A DNA stretch of 64,000 bases, taken from assembly GCF_014268655.2 (NCBI RefSeq), contig NZ_JABWQX020000001.1, positions 2,882,001 through 2,946,000 of the forward strand. Reading direction: 5' to 3'. A program made the position numbers and the translations under genes. The first letter of the stretch is position 1, and each line of letters opens with the position of its first letter. Under the pieces are notes generated by a model that was not told the DNA's origin, made no database searches, and saw nothing but the letters and a program-made list of their open reading frames with translations. Positions 54,448-63,587 of this stretch are shown here, one piece after another. The stretch is from Pseudomonas marvdashtae (lineage in GTDB: Bacteria > Pseudomonadota > Gammaproteobacteria > Pseudomonadales > Pseudomonadaceae).

Positions 54448-56182
54448 AAAGCTGTTCACCCGTTTTCTGCGCTTCAACCGCGGCGACCTGCTGGGTGGCT
54501 GGGGCTGCGCCCTGCAACCGCGCCAGCACCTTGTCCCGTGGACCGAACAGGCTCAGCTCGCCTTGATTGAGGACCAACAGTTTGTCGACCTGCGCCAGCA
54601 CCCCGGAACGATGGGTGATGACGAACACCGTGGCCCCACTCTGCTTGAGCTTTTTCAGCGCCTCGGTGAGCATCTTCTCTCCGGCGTCGTCCAGGTTGGA
54701 GTTCGGTTCATCCAGCACCACCAGGCGGGGCTCGCCGTAAAGCGCGCGGGCCAAACCGATGCGCTGGCGCTGGCCACCGGACAATCCACCACCATTGGCG
54801 CCGATCACGGTGTCGTAGCCATCGGGCAGTTGCAGCACCAGCTCGTGGACCCCGGCCATGCGTGCGGCAGCGACCACCGCGGGCGCGTCCACCGGGCCGA
54901 AGCGTGAGATGTTCTGGCTGATCGTGCCCTCGAACAACTCGATGTCTTGCGGCAGATAACCAATGTACGGGCCCAATTCGTCCCGGCGCCATTGGCTGAT
55001 GTCCGCGCCGTCCAGGCGCACCGTGCCGGACTGGCCAGGCCAGATCCCGAGCAGCGCTCTGGCGAGGGTCGACTTACCGGCGCCGCTGGGACCAATGATG
55101 CCCACCACCTCTCCCGCCGGCACTTCGAAACTCAGGCCACGAATGATCGCCTGGCGGCTGTTCGGCGATCCGACACAAAGCCCTTCGACGCGGATCGCTC
55201 CTTCGGGTGCCGGCAACGACATGCGTTCCGGTTCGGCGGCGATCTTGAGCAGTAGTTCATGCAGCCTGGCGTATTGCCCCCGCGCACTCAAAAAGCCTTT
55301 CCAGACGCCGATCAACTGATCGATGGGGGCCAGGGCGCGGCCGAGCAAAATCGAACCGGCGATCATCAGTCCCGGCGAAATCTCCTGATTGATCGTCAGG
55401 TATGCGCCAAGGCCCAGCACCAGCGATTGGACAATCTGGCGGAACGTCCTGGACACCGCGGCAACGCTCGTGGCGCGGTCACTGGCCAGACTTTGCAAAG
55501 ACAGGATGTTGTAGGTTTGTCCATCCCAGCGCTGGCGCAGACTGCCCAGCATGCCCATGGATTCAACCACTTCGGCGTTGCGCAGGCTTTTGTTGGTAAA
55601 CGCGGTGGCCGCCATCTGTTCACGGTTGGCGGCTTGCAACGGCGCGTGGGTCAGCTTCTCGTTGACGAAGGCCAGCGCCCCCAGCAATAACGCGCTCAGC
55701 AGCCCCATCCAGCCGTACCAGGGATGGAAAATGAACATGACGGTGAGGTAAATCGGAATCCACGGCGTGTCGAAAAACGCGAACAGACCATTGCCAGTCA
55801 GGAACTGGCGCAACGCATTCAAGTCACTCAGCGGTTGGGCCGTGGCGTTCATGCCACAGGAGTTGAGTGCCTGCTTGAAGCTCGCATCGAACAGACGCCG
55901 CCCAAGCAGCGTGTCCAGGCGCGTGCTGATCCGCACCATGATCCGAGAGCGAACCCATTCCAGGCCGCCCATGGTAGTCATCATCAGCAGCATGATCAGC
56001 GTCAACATCAATAACGTCGACAGGCTGGTGCTGGCGACTGCGCGGTCGTAGACCTGCAGCATATAGAACGAGGGGACCAGCATCAGCAAGTTGACGAAAA
56101 AGCTGAAAAAGGCAACGGAAAGAAAACTGCCTTTGCACGCGGCAAGGGCGCCTTCCAATTCGGTCCGGGGATGGGCTGACAT
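54434..56182 (-). CDS. aprD: Type I secretion permease/ATPase (AprD-like)
   Basis: A 582-residue fused membrane/ATPase ABC exporter. The transmembrane domain (~20-310) contains FFVNLLMLVPSFYMLQVYDRA; the ATPase has Walker A GPSGAGKST (~365), signature LSGGQRQRIGLARAL (~466) and Walker B VVLDEPNSNLD. The short N-terminal region has no C39 peptidase domain, so it is the RTX-protease type and not a bacteriocin type. First gene of D-E-F; the protease is the likely cargo. ATG 56182 follows AGGGA. Confidence 0.94.
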   Translation of the reverse strand: MSAHPRTELEGALAACKGSFLSVAFFSFFVNLLMLVPSFYMLQVYDRAVASTSLSTLLMLTLIMLLMMTTMGGLEWVRSRIMVRISTRLDTLLGRRLFDASFKQALNSCGMNATAQPLSDLNALRQFLTGNGLFAFFDTPWIPIYLTVMFIFHPWYGWMGLLSALLLGALAFVNEKLTHAPLQAANREQMAATAFTNKSLRNAEVVESMGMLGSLRQRWDGQTYNILSLQSLASDRATSVAAVSRTFRQIVQSLVLGLGAYLTINQEISPGLMIAGSILLGRALAPIDQLIGVWKGFLSARGQYARLHELLLKIAAEPERMSLPAPEGAIRVEGLCVGSPNSRQAIIRGLSFEVPAGEVVGIIGPSGAGKSTLARALLGIWPGQSGTVRLDGADISQWRRDELGPYIGYLPQDIELFEGTISQNISRFGPVDAPAVVAAARMAGVHELVLQLPDGYDTVIGANGGGLSGGQRQRIGLARALYGEPRLVVLDEPNSNLDDAGEKMLTEALKKLKQSGATVFVITHRSGVLAQVDKLLVLNQGELSLFGPRDKVLARLQGAAPATQQVAAVEAQKTGEQLYAKQ

Positions 56183-56593
56183 GGTTCTTTCCCTGAGGTC
56201 CGCTTATGTTCATACCTGCGAAAATCGTAGGGAGTACAAGTACACGAACGCCTTGATTTTCCTGGCTGGGGCGCTCGAAAGCGACCGCGCAATAGAAGTT
56301 ATGTGCGCTGTATCGGCATGGGCGCGCGGTTCTGAAGGGGCGCTGCTTTACAAGGTTCGATGGAGTGCACCCGCCTGACATCAAATCCCGCGCACCCGGG
56401 TTTTTATCGTCGGGATGATCTATACCTTCAGGAACACGCAATCAGGCCGGATGACAAACGCGGACATGTCCACACAAGAACGCGCCGTGTATGCAAGCGC
56501 GTCCCCATGACACAGCGGCCTGCAAGACGATGTGACTGGCGCCCGGCATGCGTAGAATGGCGCCCCGCCCTTTCAATGCCTGAAGTATCGATC
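56183..56593. other. 411-bp gap between divergent aprD-like and solute-binding genes
   Basis: No gene seen. It should carry the promoters of both neighbours. A TAGAAT (56553-56558) with TGACT-like sequence 15-17 bp upstream is a weak candidate -10/-35 for the rightward gene. Short plus-strand in-frame extension of the solute-binding protein gene is present but not used. Confidence 0.5.
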
Positions 56594-57349
56594 ATGAGCC
56601 GGATCAACCGCGTTTTGAATGGCCGTACCCAAGCATTGTGCCTGCTCTGCCTGTTGCTGCTGGTAGTCGATCACGCCCGCAGCGAGTCCCAGGTGCTTGA
56701 ACTGCACATCCTCGACGCGCCCCCGCTGACCTTCGTCGACGACCCCAGGGGGCACGGGATTATCGGCGATGTCGCGGTGCAAGCCATGACCCGGGCCGGG
56801 TACACCGCGAAGATCCATCTGCTTCCCTGGGCCAGGGCACAGAAACACGTGAGCGAAGAACACGATTACTTGATAACGCCCCTGTCGCGCATTCCGGGGC
56901 GAGAGGATCGCTTCACCTGGATCGCCCGGATCATGCCCATGGAGCGAGCCTTCTTCAGCCTCGACCGGCAGGTGGACAGCTTCGCCCAAGCGAAAGAAAC
57001 CTTCCGCAAGATAGGCGTCGGCCTGGGCAGCGCGCAAGAGGAGATCCTGCGCACCGAGGGCTTCCGGGACGACCAGATCTACCCCCTGGCCATCGGCGAC
57101 AACCCTGCCCAGATGCTACTGATGGGGCGTATCGATGCCTGGTTCAACGGTGTCCCGGAGAGTCGCTACATCTGGCCGAAAGTGTCCAAGCGCAAACTGC
57201 TGATGAGTTCGGTCGGCAGCAGCGCCGACCTTTACCTGGCCTGCTCGCGGCGCTGCTCGGCGAAGATTGTCGACGACTTGCGTGAGGCGGTGGAAGCGTT
57301 GCGCAAGGAGGGTGCGATCAAGCGTATTCATGATGTTTACCTGCCATAA
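56594..57349 (+). CDS. Periplasmic solute-binding protein family (PBPb-type) of unknown ligand
   Basis: A 251-residue exported protein. N-terminal hydrophobic stretch (LCLLCLLLLVVDHARSES, cleavage near residue 30) is followed by a bilobal binding fold: LHILDAPPLTFVDDPRGHG, an RAGYTAKIHLLPW start of lobe one and EILRTEGFRDDQIYPLA mid region. It resembles polar amino-acid or HisJ-type proteins. ATG 56594 has only a weak TGAAG upstream; longer in-frame starts to 56360 lack a signal sequence. No ABC permease adjoins it, so it may act as an orphan receptor or in signalling. Confidence 0.8.
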   Translation: MSRINRVLNGRTQALCLLCLLLLVVDHARSESQVLELHILDAPPLTFVDDPRGHGIIGDVAVQAMTRAGYTAKIHLLPWARAQKHVSEEHDYLITPLSRIPGREDRFTWIARIMPMERAFFSLDRQVDSFAQAKETFRKIGVGLGSAQEEILRTEGFRDDQIYPLAIGDNPAQMLLMGRIDAWFNGVPESRYIWPKVSKRKLLMSSVGSSADLYLACSRRCSAKIVDDLREAVEALRKEGAIKRIHDVYLP

Positions 57350-57363
57350 GACGTGCCCGAAAC

Positions 57364-57440
57364 ATCATTGCAAATGATAGCCACCTAACGAAAGCCCCGC
57401 TCCAGAGGGCTCGCCAATGGCTTATATCATTCCGAATGAT
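57364..57440. promoter_or_regulatory. Two identical-arm palindromes upstream of mexE
   Basis: ATCATT-GCA-AATGAT (57364-57378) and ATCATT-CCG-AATGAT (57426-57440): same 6-bp arms, 3-base centres, starts 62 bp apart (about six helix turns). The second ends 86 bp before the mexE start. This pattern suggests one regulator binding twice and looping or cooperating. MexT of P. aeruginosa is known to activate mexEF-oprN through a LysR-type box; whether these are the equivalent is not shown. Confidence 0.6.
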
Positions 57441-57525
57441 AGTTACCTTTGCTTCATTCGATTCGTTCCTCTGCGCCTCGCCACGCATCATCCGGCCATC
57501 TCAATACACTTGGCGGATGCTATCC

Positions 57526-58779
57526 ATGGAACATTCACTTTCTAAACTGCGCTTTCCCCTCGCACTGTTGGCAGTGCTGGTGATCAGCGCTTGCGGCAAG
57601 ACTCCCGACACGGCAGCTTCCATGCCGGCGGCCAAAGTCAGCGTGGCCAAGGTGCTGGAGCAGCCCGTCAACGAATGGGATGAATTCACCGGACGCCTCG
57701 AAGCGCCGGAAACCGTCGAGATTCGCCCGCGTGTTTCCGGGCAGATCGATGAAGTGGCCTTCACCGAAGGTGCGCTGGTCAAGAAAGGCGACCTGCTGTT
57801 CCAGATCGACCCGCGCCCCTTCCAGGCAGAAGTGCGTCGTCTCGAAGCCCAGTTGGCCCAGGCCCGCGCCACTGCAACCCGCAGCGAGAACGAAGCCCAG
57901 CGTGGCGAACGCCTGCGCTTGAGCAATGCCATCTCCGCCGAACTGGCGGATTCGCGCACCACCGCGGCCCAGGAAGCTCGCGCCGCCGTAGCGGGCATCC
58001 AGGCGCAGTTGGACCTGGCGAAACTGAACCTGAGCTTCACCCGAGTCACCTCGCCCATCAGCGGCCGCGTCAGCCGTGCGGAGATCACCGCTGGCAACCT
58101 GGTGACCGCCGACGTCACGCCGCTGACCAGCGTCGTGTCCACCGACAAGGTCTACGCCTACTTCGACGCCGACGAGCGCGTCTTCCTCAAGTACACCCAA
58201 CTCGCCCGCCAGGGCCAGCGCGGCCAGGCCACGCCGGTCTACATGGGCCTGTCCAACGAAGACGGCAACCCGCACCTGGGCCAGATGAACTTCGTCGACA
58301 ACCAGGTCAACCCGCAGACCGGCACCATCCGCGGTCGCGCGGTATTCGACAACAAGGACGGCGCCTTCACGCCAGGCCTCTACACTCGCCTGAAGCTGGT
58401 GGGCAGCGGCACCTACTCCGCCGTGCTGATCAACGACGAAGCCGTCGGCACCGACCTTGGCAAGAAATTCGTGCTGGTGATGGACGCCGAGAACAAGCCT
58501 GCGTACCGCGCCGTCGAGCTGGGGCCGAAGATCGAAGGCCTGCGCATCGTGCGCAACGGCTTGAGCAAGGACGACACCATCATCGTCAAGGGCCTGCAAC
58601 GCGCCCGTCCAGGTTCGCCGGTTACGCCTGAAACGGTGCCGATGGCCAGCGAAGCCACCCTCGCCGCCCTGGCACAACAACGCAAAGCGCTCGAAGCCAG
58701 CAACTTGCCTCAGGTCGCGCCCGCCAAGGCGCCGTCCGGATCGGCAGGCAAACTGGCCTCTGCGTCCCCACGCGGTTAA
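57526..58779 (+). CDS. mexE: MexE: RND efflux periplasmic adaptor (lipoprotein)
   Basis: A 417-residue membrane-fusion protein. Lipobox LVISAC (Cys23) anchors it to the inner membrane; VSGQIDEVAFTEGALVKKGD is the lipoyl half, followed by a helical hairpin and YFDADERVFLKYTQLA of MexE type. Sequence agrees closely, from memory, with P. aeruginosa MexE through the whole length. Start ATG 57526 (MEHSLSKLRF) matches family length; ATG 57517 would add three residues. It is followed after 15 bp by mexF. Function: links pump and channel for chloramphenicol, quinolone and nitro-aromatic-type substrates (family knowledge). Confidence 0.94.
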   Translation: MEHSLSKLRFPLALLAVLVISACGKTPDTAASMPAAKVSVAKVLEQPVNEWDEFTGRLEAPETVEIRPRVSGQIDEVAFTEGALVKKGDLLFQIDPRPFQAEVRRLEAQLAQARATATRSENEAQRGERLRLSNAISAELADSRTTAAQEARAAVAGIQAQLDLAKLNLSFTRVTSPISGRVSRAEITAGNLVTADVTPLTSVVSTDKVYAYFDADERVFLKYTQLARQGQRGQATPVYMGLSNEDGNPHLGQMNFVDNQVNPQTGTIRGRAVFDNKDGAFTPGLYTRLKLVGSGTYSAVLINDEAVGTDLGKKFVLVMDAENKPAYRAVELGPKIEGLRIVRNGLSKDDTIIVKGLQRARPGSPVTPETVPMASEATLAALAQQRKALEASNLPQVAPAKAPSGSAGKLASASPRG

Positions 58780-58794
58780 GGGACTGAACTCAAG

Positions 58795-61700
58795 ATGAAA
58801 TTTTCCCAGTTCTTCATTTCACGGCCGATCTTTGCCGCGGTGCTCTCGCTGCTGATCCTGATCGCCGGCGCCATCTCGCTATTCCAGCTACCGATCAGCG
58901 AATACCCGGAAGTCGTGCCACCGACCGTGGTCGTGCGCGCCAACTTCCCAGGCGCCAACCCCAAAGTGATCGGCGAAACCGTTGCCGCGCCCTTGGAGCA
59001 AGCCATCACCGGTGTCGAGAACATGCTGTACATGTCCTCGCAGTCCACCGCCGACGGCAAGATCACCCTGACCATCACCTTTGCCCTGGGCACCGACCTG
59101 GACAACGCCCAGGTGCAGGTGCAGAACCGCGTCACCCGAACCGAGCCCAAGTTGCCGGAGGAAGTGACCCGCATCGGTATCACGGTGGACAAGGCATCGC
59201 CCGACCTGACGATGGTCGTGCACTTGACCTCGCCGGACCAACGCTACGACATGCTCTACCTGTCCAACTACGCCTTGCTCAACATCAAGGATGAGCTGGC
59301 GCGCCTCGGCGGCGTGGGTGATGTGCAGCTGTTCGGCATGGGCGATTACTCCTTGCGGGTCTGGCTGGATCCGAACAAGACCGCTTCGCGCAACCTGACC
59401 GCCACCGACGTGGTCACGGCGATCCGTGAACAGAACCGCCAGGTTGCCGCCGGTGCCCTGGGCGCCCCGCCAGCGCCGAATGCACAGGCGTTTCAACTCT
59501 CGGTCAACACCCAGGGTCGCCTAGTGAGCGAAGAAGAGTTCGAGAACATCATCATCCGTTCTGGCGCCAACGGTGAAATCACTCGCCTGAAAGACATCGC
59601 ACGGATTGAGCTGGGTTCCAGCCAATACGCCCTGCGCTCGTTGCTCGACAACCAGCCGGCGGTAGCGATCCCGATCTTCCAGCGCCCAGGCTCCAACGCC
59701 ATCCAGATTTCCAACGATGTGCGCGAGAAAATGGACGAGTTGAAGAAAGGCTTCCCGGCCGGCATGGACTACAGCATCGTCTATGACCCGACGATTTTCG
59801 TGCGCGGCTCCATCGAAGCGGTGGTCCACACCCTGTTCGAAGCGCTGATTCTCGTGGTGCTGGTCGTCATCCTGTTCCTACAGACCTGGCGCGCCTCGAT
59901 CATCCCGTTGGTGGCCGTTCCGGTGTCGCTGATCGGTACCTTCGCGGTCATGCACCTGTTCGGCTTCTCCCTTAACGCGCTGTCGCTATTCGGCCTGGTA
60001 TTGGCCATCGGGATCGTCGTGGACGACGCCATCGTGGTGGTGGAGAACGTCGAACGGAACATCGGCCTCGGGCTCACGCCGGTGGAAGCGACCAAGCGCG
60101 CCATGGGCGAAGTGACGGGGCCGATCATTGCCACGGCACTGGTGCTGTGCGCGGTGTTCGTGCCAGCGGCCTTCATCAGTGGCTTGACCGGACAGTTCTA
60201 TAAGCAGTTTGCCTTGACCATTGCCATCTCGACGGTGATCTCGGCGTTCAACTCGCTGACCCTGTCGCCAGCGCTGGCCGCGGTATTGCTCAAGAGCCAT
60301 GACGCGCCCAAGGACCGTTTCTCGCGGTTCCTCGACAAGATCTTCGGCGGCTGGCTGTTCCGACCGTTCAACCGTTTCTTCGACCGCGCCAGCCACAGCT
60401 ATGTGGGCGCCGTCGGCCGCGTAATCCGCAGCAGCGGCATTGCCCTCGTCCTGTACGCAGGCCTGATGGTGCTGACGTTCTTCGGCTTCTCGAGCACACC
60501 GACCGGTTTCGTGCCTGGCCAGGACAAGCAATACCTGGTGGCCTTCGCCCAATTGCCGGACGCCGCGAGCCTGGACCGCACCGAAGACGTGATCAAACGC
60601 ATGTCCGACATGGCCCTCAAACAGCCAGGCGTTGAAAGCGCGGTGGCCTTCCCGGGCCTGTCGATCAACGGTTTCACCAACAGCCCGAACTCCGGCATCG
60701 TGTTCGTCACCCTCAAGCCTTTTAACGAGCGCAAGGACCCGAGCATGTCGGCCGGTGCGATCGCCGGTGCGTTGAACGGCCAGTACTCGGAAATCCAGGA
60801 AGCCTACATGGCGATCTTCCCGCCGCCGCCAGTACAAGGCCTGGGCACTATCGGTGGTTTCCGCCTGCAAATCGAAGACCGGGGCAACCTGGGCTACGAC
60901 GAGCTGTACAAAGAAACCATGAACATCATCACCAAGAGCCACAACGTGCCGGAACTGGCCGGTCTGTTCACCAGCTACACCGTGAACGTGCCCCAGGTCG
61001 ATGCCGCCATCGACCGTGAAAAAGCCAAGACCCACGGCGTGGCTGTCAGCGATATCTTCGACACCCTGCAGATTTACCTGGGTTCGCTGTATGCCAACGA
61101 CTTCAACCGCTTCGGCCGCACCTATCAGGTCAACGTCCAGGCCGAGCAGCAGTTCCGCCTCGAGTCGGACCAGATCGGCCAGCTCAAGGTACGTAACAAC
61201 CGTGGCGAGATGATCCCGCTGGCGACCTTCATCAAGGTCAGCGACACCTCGGGGCCGGACCGCGTGATGCACTACAACGGTTTCATTACCGCTGAAATCA
61301 ACGGTGCCGCCGCCCCGGGCTACAGCTCCGGCCAGGCTGAAAAAGCCATCGAGAAACTGCTCAAGGACGAACTGCCCAACGGCATGACCTACGAGTGGAC
61401 CGACCTGACGTACCAGCAGATCCTCTCGGGCAACACCGCGCTGTTCGTGTTCCCGCTCTGCGTCCTGCTGGCGTTCCTGGTACTCGCGGCACAGTACGAA
61501 AGCTGGAGCCTGCCGTTGGCGGTCATCCTGATCGTTCCGATGACCCTGCTGTCGGCCATCACCGGTGTGATTCTGTCGGGCGGTGACAACAACATCTTCA
61601 CGCAGATCGGCTTGATCGTACTGGTGGGGCTTGCCTGTAAGAACGCGATTCTGATCGTCGAGTTCGCCAAGGATAAACAGCTCGAAGGCATGACCCCGCT

Positions 61701-61974
61701 GGCCGCCGTGCTCGAAGCCTGCCGCCTGCGTCTGCGGCCGATCCTGATGACCTCGTTCGCCTTCATCATGGGTGTGGTGCCCCTGGTGTTCTCCAGCGGC
61801 GCCGGTGCGGAAATGCGCCATGCCATGGGTGTCGCGGTGTTCTCGGGGATGCTCGGCGTGACGTTCTTTGGTCTGCTGCTGACGCCCGTGTTCTATGTAT
61901 TGATCCGCAACTTTGTCGAGCGCAGCGAGGCCCGCAAAGCGGCCCGGGCCTTGAAACTGGAGGCGCAACAATGA
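58795..61974 (+). CDS. mexF: MexF: RND multidrug efflux pump
   Basis: A 1059-residue inner-membrane proton-driven pump. N-terminus KFSQFFISRPIFAAVLSLL and the proton-relay motif GIVVDDAIVVVENVERNI (TM4) are typical; two large periplasmic loops and 12 helices fit the length. GLGTIGGFRLQIEDRGN and the C-terminal FVERSEARKAARALK are of MexF type. AAG...ATG spacing is short; ribosome site is weak, suggesting coupling with mexE. Stop overlaps the oprN start (ATGA, 61971-61974). Middle gene of mexEF-oprN. Confidence 0.95.
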   Translation: MKFSQFFISRPIFAAVLSLLILIAGAISLFQLPISEYPEVVPPTVVVRANFPGANPKVIGETVAAPLEQAITGVENMLYMSSQSTADGKITLTITFALGTDLDNAQVQVQNRVTRTEPKLPEEVTRIGITVDKASPDLTMVVHLTSPDQRYDMLYLSNYALLNIKDELARLGGVGDVQLFGMGDYSLRVWLDPNKTASRNLTATDVVTAIREQNRQVAAGALGAPPAPNAQAFQLSVNTQGRLVSEEEFENIIIRSGANGEITRLKDIARIELGSSQYALRSLLDNQPAVAIPIFQRPGSNAIQISNDVREKMDELKKGFPAGMDYSIVYDPTIFVRGSIEAVVHTLFEALILVVLVVILFLQTWRASIIPLVAVPVSLIGTFAVMHLFGFSLNALSLFGLVLAIGIVVDDAIVVVENVERNIGLGLTPVEATKRAMGEVTGPIIATALVLCAVFVPAAFISGLTGQFYKQFALTIAISTVISAFNSLTLSPALAAVLLKSHDAPKDRFSRFLDKIFGGWLFRPFNRFFDRASHSYVGAVGRVIRSSGIALVLYAGLMVLTFFGFSSTPTGFVPGQDKQYLVAFAQLPDAASLDRTEDVIKRMSDMALKQPGVESAVAFPGLSINGFTNSPNSGIVFVTLKPFNERKDPSMSAGAIAGALNGQYSEIQEAYMAIFPPPPVQGLGTIGGFRLQIEDRGNLGYDELYKETMNIITKSHNVPELAGLFTSYTVNVPQVDAAIDREKAKTHGVAVSDIFDTLQIYLGSLYANDFNRFGRTYQVNVQAEQQFRLESDQIGQLKVRNNRGEMIPLATFIKVSDTSGPDRVMHYNGFITAEINGAAAPGYSSGQAEKAIEKLLKDELPNGMTYEWTDLTYQQILSGNTALFVFPLCVLLAFLVLAAQYESWSLPLAVILIVPMTLLSAITGVILSGGDNNIFTQIGLIVLVGLACKNAILIVEFAKDKQLEGMTPLAAVLEACRLRLRPILMTSFAFIMGVVPLVFSSGAGAEMRHAMGVAVFSGMLGVTFFGLLLTPVFYVLIRNFVERSEARKAARALKLEAQQ

Positions 61975-63395
61975 GTTTGAAAGTGTTCATTCCGAGCTTG
62001 CTGGTCCTGGCACTGAGTGCCTGCGCCGTGGGCCCGGACTACAAGGAGCCAGAAACGGAGGCGGCGAATATCACCACCGCCACCGACGGCGCCGCCGGCC
62101 AGAAAAACTTCGACCGCGCGCGCTTCGAAGGCATCTGGTGGCAGCAGTTCGACGACCCGACCCTCAACGCGTTGGTGACCCGCTCCCTGGAAGGCAACCG
62201 CGAGTTGCGCGTGGCCTTCGCCCGTCTGCGGGCCGCCCGTGCGATTCGCGATGACGCCAGCAATGACGCCATGCCGACCATCACCAGCCGTGCCAGCAGC
62301 GAGTTGGGCAAGGGGCAGAACCCGATGGGCCAGACCGATGATCGGGTCAACAGCGAGCGCTACGACCTGGGCCTGGATATGGCCTGGGAGCTGGACTTGT
62401 TCGGTCGCATCCGGCGTAACCTGGAGGCCACCGACGCCGACCAGCAGGCCACCGAAGCCGACCTCTACCAGTTGCAGGTGACGATGATCGCCGAACTGGT
62501 GGATGCCTACGGCCAACTGCGCGGCGCCCAGCTTCGGGAGAAGATTGCCCTGGCGAACCTGGACAACCAGCAGGCGTCACGCAAGATCACCGAAAGCCTG
62601 CGCGATGCCGGCGTCGGCGATCAACTCGATGTGGTCCGTGCCGATGCTCGGCTGGCCGCAGTGGAAGCCAGCGTGCCGCAACTGCAAGCCGAACAGGCCC
62701 GCCAGCGCAACCGCATCGCGACATTGCTGGGCGAGCGGCCGGACAAGCTGAGCGTGGACCTGAGCCCCAAACAGTTGCCGGCCATTGCCAAGGCCCTGCC
62801 GATTGGCGACCCCGGTCAACTGCTGCAACGCCGCCCGGACGTGCTCAGCGCCGAGCGTCAGTTGGCAGCCGCCACGGCACGCATCGGCGTGGCCAAGGCC
62901 GACCTGTTCCCACGGGTCAGCCTCAGCGGCTTCCTCGGCTTTACCGCTGGACGCGGTTCGCAGATCGGCTCTTCGGCGGCCAATGCCTGGGCACTGGGTC
63001 CGAGCATTACCTGGGCAGCTTTCGACTTGGGCAGCGTGCGGGCTCGCCTGCGCGGTGCCAGCGCCGAGGCGGATGGCGCCCTGGCGAACTACGAGCAACA
63101 AGTGCTGCTGGCCTTGGAAGAATCGGAAAATGCTTTCAGCGACTACGGCAAGCGCCAGCAACGGCTGATCTCGCTGATCCGCCAGAGCGAATCGAGCCGC
63201 GCGGCCGCCAACCTCGCCGAAATTCGCTACCGCGAAGGCACGGAGGATTTCCTCGTGCTCCTCGACGCCCAACGTGAGCGCCTGGCTGCGGAAGATAGCC
63301 AGGCCCAGGCCGAAGTCGACCTGTATCGCGGCATCGTCGCGATCTACAAGGCCCTCGGCGGCGGCTGGCAACCGGAAACCGTCGCCCGCAACTGA
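61971..63395 (+). CDS. oprN: OprN: outer-membrane channel of the MexEF system
   Basis: A 474-residue outer-membrane efflux lipoprotein: lipobox LALSAC (Cys18), then AVGPDYKEPE and the two repeat halves of the TolC/OprM fold (FDDPTLNALVTRSLEGNRELRVA and SPSITWAAFDLGSVRARLRGA). It is translated by a 4-base overlap from mexF and completes the tripartite pump. A strong intrinsic terminator follows 51 bp after its stop. Confidence 0.94.
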   Translation: MSLKVFIPSLLVLALSACAVGPDYKEPETEAANITTATDGAAGQKNFDRARFEGIWWQQFDDPTLNALVTRSLEGNRELRVAFARLRAARAIRDDASNDAMPTITSRASSELGKGQNPMGQTDDRVNSERYDLGLDMAWELDLFGRIRRNLEATDADQQATEADLYQLQVTMIAELVDAYGQLRGAQLREKIALANLDNQQASRKITESLRDAGVGDQLDVVRADARLAAVEASVPQLQAEQARQRNRIATLLGERPDKLSVDLSPKQLPAIAKALPIGDPGQLLQRRPDVLSAERQLAAATARIGVAKADLFPRVSLSGFLGFTAGRGSQIGSSAANAWALGPSITWAAFDLGSVRARLRGASAEADGALANYEQQVLLALEESENAFSDYGKRQQRLISLIRQSESSRAAANLAEIRYREGTEDFLVLLDAQRERLAAEDSQAQAEVDLYRGIVAIYKALGGGWQPETVARN

Positions 63396-63446
63396 CCAGC
63401 CGGCTCAACCGAGCTCCTTTGGTTGGCCGCAACCAGCCAAATTTTT

Positions 63447-63480
63447 GCCCCGCCTCCCATCTGGACGCGGGGCTTTTTTT
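63447..63480 (+). terminator. Intrinsic terminator after oprN
   Basis: GCCCCGC (63447-63453), 13-base loop, GCGGGGC (63467-63473), then seven T's. It ends the mexEF-oprN transcript. Confidence 0.93.
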
Positions 63481-63587
63481 GGTCGATCGCCGATACGTTT
63501 CGTGCGCGGATAGCCACAAGGTTTGACTAAGGTCGCGGCCTGACCGAAGCTTGCGACATTTCACGCTCCTGGTTATGGATTACCTGC

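Noticed and set aside
57364..57440. Fur boxes upstream of mexE
   Set aside because: Arms are ATCATT then AATGAT, the reverse of the Fur order, so iron control is not supported.
59986..61971. 661-codon minus-strand frame opposite mexF
   Set aside because: Antisense shadow of a GC-rich gene; no domain, histidine/glutamine-rich composition typical of reversed frames.
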